A DNA stretch of 64,000 nt from Filimonas lacunae. Its GTDB lineage: Bacteria; Bacteroidota; Bacteroidia; Chitinophagales; Chitinophagaceae. The stretch is from positions 620,001-684,000 of the forward strand of contig NZ_AP017422.1 in NCBI RefSeq assembly GCF_002355595.1, read 5' to 3'. Of this stretch, positions 62,448 through 64,000 are shown piece by piece. The notes beneath the pieces were generated by a model. The model was not told the DNA's origin. It worked only from the letters and a program-made list of their open reading frames with translations, and searched no databases. Position 1 is the first letter of the stretch; each line of letters begins with the position of its first letter. Both the position numbers and the translations under genes were made by a program.

Positions 62448-63356
62448 ATGAAACGTTTGGCAATGGGTTGTTTAGGAATGCTGGCAGTAACATTTTTTTC
62501 ATGTCAGAAAGAACTAGGACCATTGCCGGCCGATGAAACAAACGAGATCGACACCGTTATTACTATTCCCCCGGTTGATACAACACCCGCTCCTCTGTAC
62601 CTGGTAAAGCTGCAGCAGGATTTCACCCTTTCTGGTGGCAGTAAAGAGTCAAATACTACGAATATCACCTGGGATAGTAATAAGAAAATTACCAGTTACG
62701 CTGTAAGCGGTGTCGCGAATGGCACAGATATATCCCTAAAGTATCGTTTTGACAGGAATTCCAGTGGTAAATTAATTGCTGCTACCGAATCTAATTTCCC
62801 TACAGCTTCCGGTTACGATTCTATTGTGCATAAGGTGTTTTATAAAAGTGGAACAGAGCAGTTAGCTTATGTTACCAGCTTTCAATACGCTTCTGGCTTC
62901 GTGTTAAATGATAGTATTGTATACACATATGATGTAAACGGCTATGTTTCTCAAAAAGAAACCTATTGGGGCCTTGCCGGAATGTTGCAAAAGTATTCCC
63001 GCGAAACCTATACTTATGACGGTAGCGGCAACTTAACCAAGCAGGTAATTGCGGCATGGGATGGCAGCAGTACCTATGTATCCTCTTCTACACTTACTTA
63101 CACCTACAGCACACATAAAACGATGCTGAAACTGGGAGTAGAAGCATTTGTAGTACCGTTACCAAGCCTGTCTTCTCCTAACTATTACTCAGAGTATGTG
63201 CAACGTACGGAGAACAGCACTTTTACAAACGACTATATCAATACTACCTATAACGTGAACGATATGCCGGTTACCGGAACTGTTACCCGTAGCGGCACAG
63301 GTATAGGTAGCGCTTATAATGGTTCTGCAAGCTTTGTATGCACATATATTAAATAG
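62448..63356 (+). CDS. Hypothetical lipoprotein with YD-like repeats
   Basis: A 302-residue lipoprotein (signal peptide ending FFSC, Cys19, then QKELGPLPADE). A Pro/Thr-rich linker is followed by a beta-rich region with repeated Tyr-Asp type strands (VYTYDVNGYVSQKETYWG, ETYTYDGSGNLTKQV), a pattern shared with DUF4595-like and RHS-like proteins of Bacteroidota. Function unknown; probably attached to the cell envelope. It is followed closely by an rRNA methyltransferase gene with no obvious link. Confidence 0.75.
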   Translation: MKRLAMGCLGMLAVTFFSCQKELGPLPADETNEIDTVITIPPVDTTPAPLYLVKLQQDFTLSGGSKESNTTNITWDSNKKITSYAVSGVANGTDISLKYRFDRNSSGKLIAATESNFPTASGYDSIVHKVFYKSGTEQLAYVTSFQYASGFVLNDSIVYTYDVNGYVSQKETYWGLAGMLQKYSRETYTYDGSGNLTKQVIAAWDGSSTYVSSSTLTYTYSTHKTMLKLGVEAFVVPLPSLSSPNYYSEYVQRTENSTFTNDYINTTYNVNDMPVTGTVTRSGTGIGSAYNGSASFVCTYIK

Positions 63357-63398
63357 GCTCACTGCCTGAATAAAGATATTGATGGGTATATTTGCCGC

Positions 63399-64000
63399 GT
63401 GCAATATGCCCATCGTTATATACAATATGCTGTAACCGCTCTTACGGGGTACAACGGTGCCATGCCTTTACAGCATTATCTCAAACAGTTTTTTGCCGCC
63501 GATAAGAAATATGGTTCTAAAGACCGCCGGCATATTACCCACCTTTGTTATTGCTATTTTCGCTCAGGCAATGCTTTACAGCATTTATCTGCCGAAGAAA
63601 GAATAAGGATATCTCTATACCTATGCAGTGATACTTTAGAAGGTTGGACAGGGCTATTTTCAGAAGACTGGGTAACAGCACATTCTAAAGAAGTTGCCCA
63701 ACGTATAGCCTTTATACAGCAGGAAGGTATTGCTTTTCAACCAGGAAGTATATTTCCCTGGCTGGATGAATGTAGCCCGGATATGGACACTGCAGCTTTT
63801 ACACAAAGCCATTTACAACAACCTTTAGTGTTTTTGCGTATCCGTCCCAGACAGGAGAAGCAAGTATTACAGGTATTGGAAAACAACAATATTGTCTATT
63901 CCAGGCCTGAACAAAACTGCATAGCCTTAGCGCCTGGAAGTAAGGCCGATCAGTTGCTGCAAATTAATCAGCAGGTGGTAGTGCAGGATTTGTCTTCACA
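63399..64000 (+). CDS. RsmB/NOP-family rRNA cytosine-C5 methyltransferase, 3' truncated by window edge
   Basis: An open frame of 200 codons without a stop before the window end. It reads VQYAHRYIQYAVTALTGYNG, then MPLQHYLKQFFAADKKYGSK, DRRHITHLCYCYFR and further on FPWLDECSPDMD and QPLVFLRIRPRQEKQVLQVL, matching the N-terminal region of RsmB-like (Fmu/Sun) 16S rRNA m5C methyltransferases of this phylum. The SAM-binding domain lies beyond the edge. The start is probably the GTG at 63399; the first ATG in frame (63462) would drop conserved residues. Confidence 0.75.
   Translation, partial: MQYAHRYIQYAVTALTGYNGAMPLQHYLKQFFAADKKYGSKDRRHITHLCYCYFRSGNALQHLSAEERIRISLYLCSDTLEGWTGLFSEDWVTAHSKEVAQRIAFIQQEGIAFQPGSIFPWLDECSPDMDTAAFTQSHLQQPLVFLRIRPRQEKQVLQVLENNNIVYSRPEQNCIALAPGSKADQLLQINQQVVVQDLSS

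Noticed and set aside
1-64000. tRNA, rRNA or known riboswitch genes
   Set aside because: No cloverleaf-like segments, rRNA stretches or recognised riboswitch motifs were found by eye; a covariance-model search was not possible.

Overview
The window is chromosomal DNA of a Bacteroidota bacterium, most likely of the Chitinophagaceae. The indications are SusC/SusD pairs, an ECF sigma/FecR/SusC cascade, carboxypeptidase-regulatory and type IX secretion (T9SS) C-terminal domains, fasciclin lipoproteins, small families such as DUF6580, DUF6728 and DUF6934, and weak ribosome-binding sites. These are family assignments from reading the proteins; no database search was run.

Layout. 1-1.9 kb: 3' part of a hexuronate-type MFS transporter and a small secreted protein. 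1.9-7.9 kb: an ECF sigma factor with a composite anti-sigma/TonB-like protein, divergent from two paralogous Cys4-domain proteins and a YfbK-like VWA protein. 7.9-15.9 kb: ECF sigma factor, FecR anti-sigma factor, SusC with STN domain, SusD and a TlpA-like thioredoxin, a classical signal-regulated nutrient-uptake locus. 16-20 kb: housekeeping genes (xerD, YkgJ, yraN, manA, two small membrane proteins). 20.1-22.2 kb: an IS3-family element inserted into an 84-bp tandem repeat array rich in inverted repeats. 22.7-39.1 kb: a probable pectin utilisation locus, FAS1-SusC-SusD-FAS1-FAS1-SusC-SusD-PL1 pectate lyase, all on the plus strand and tightly spaced. 39.1-42.3 kb, minus strand: an unrecognised 56-aa ORF, DUF6934, lpxB, a small membrane protein and surE. 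42.5 kb: an XRE/S24 LexA-like regulator. 43.3-52.2 kb, minus strand: the ligase-associated DNA repair cluster (exonuclease, ATP-dependent ligase, Lhr-like helicase, PdeM phosphoesterase) followed by a histone-deacetylase-like gene. Between ligase and helicase lies about 2.2 kb with an antitoxin-like gene, a truncated RhuM gene and an IS481-family element. 52.3-64 kb: type 1 periplasmic binding protein, guaA, a two-component system, rpsT, sucA-sucB, a lipoprotein and the 5' part of an RsmB-like rRNA methyltransferase.

How the genes work together. In the pectin locus the PL1 lyase would cut homogalacturonan, the FAS1 lipoproteins may serve as surface glycan-binding subunits, and the two SusCD pairs would import oligomers. 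The hexuronate-type transporter at the left edge could take up the released sugar acids, but it is 21 kb away and the link is inference. The repair cluster is a known gene set whose usual continuity is broken here by mobile DNA. The points most worth following up are the hairpin-rich array with its IS3 insertion, the broken repair operon, the FAS1-rich pectin locus, and the paired proteins with a cytosolic Cys4 module ahead of an export-type segment.
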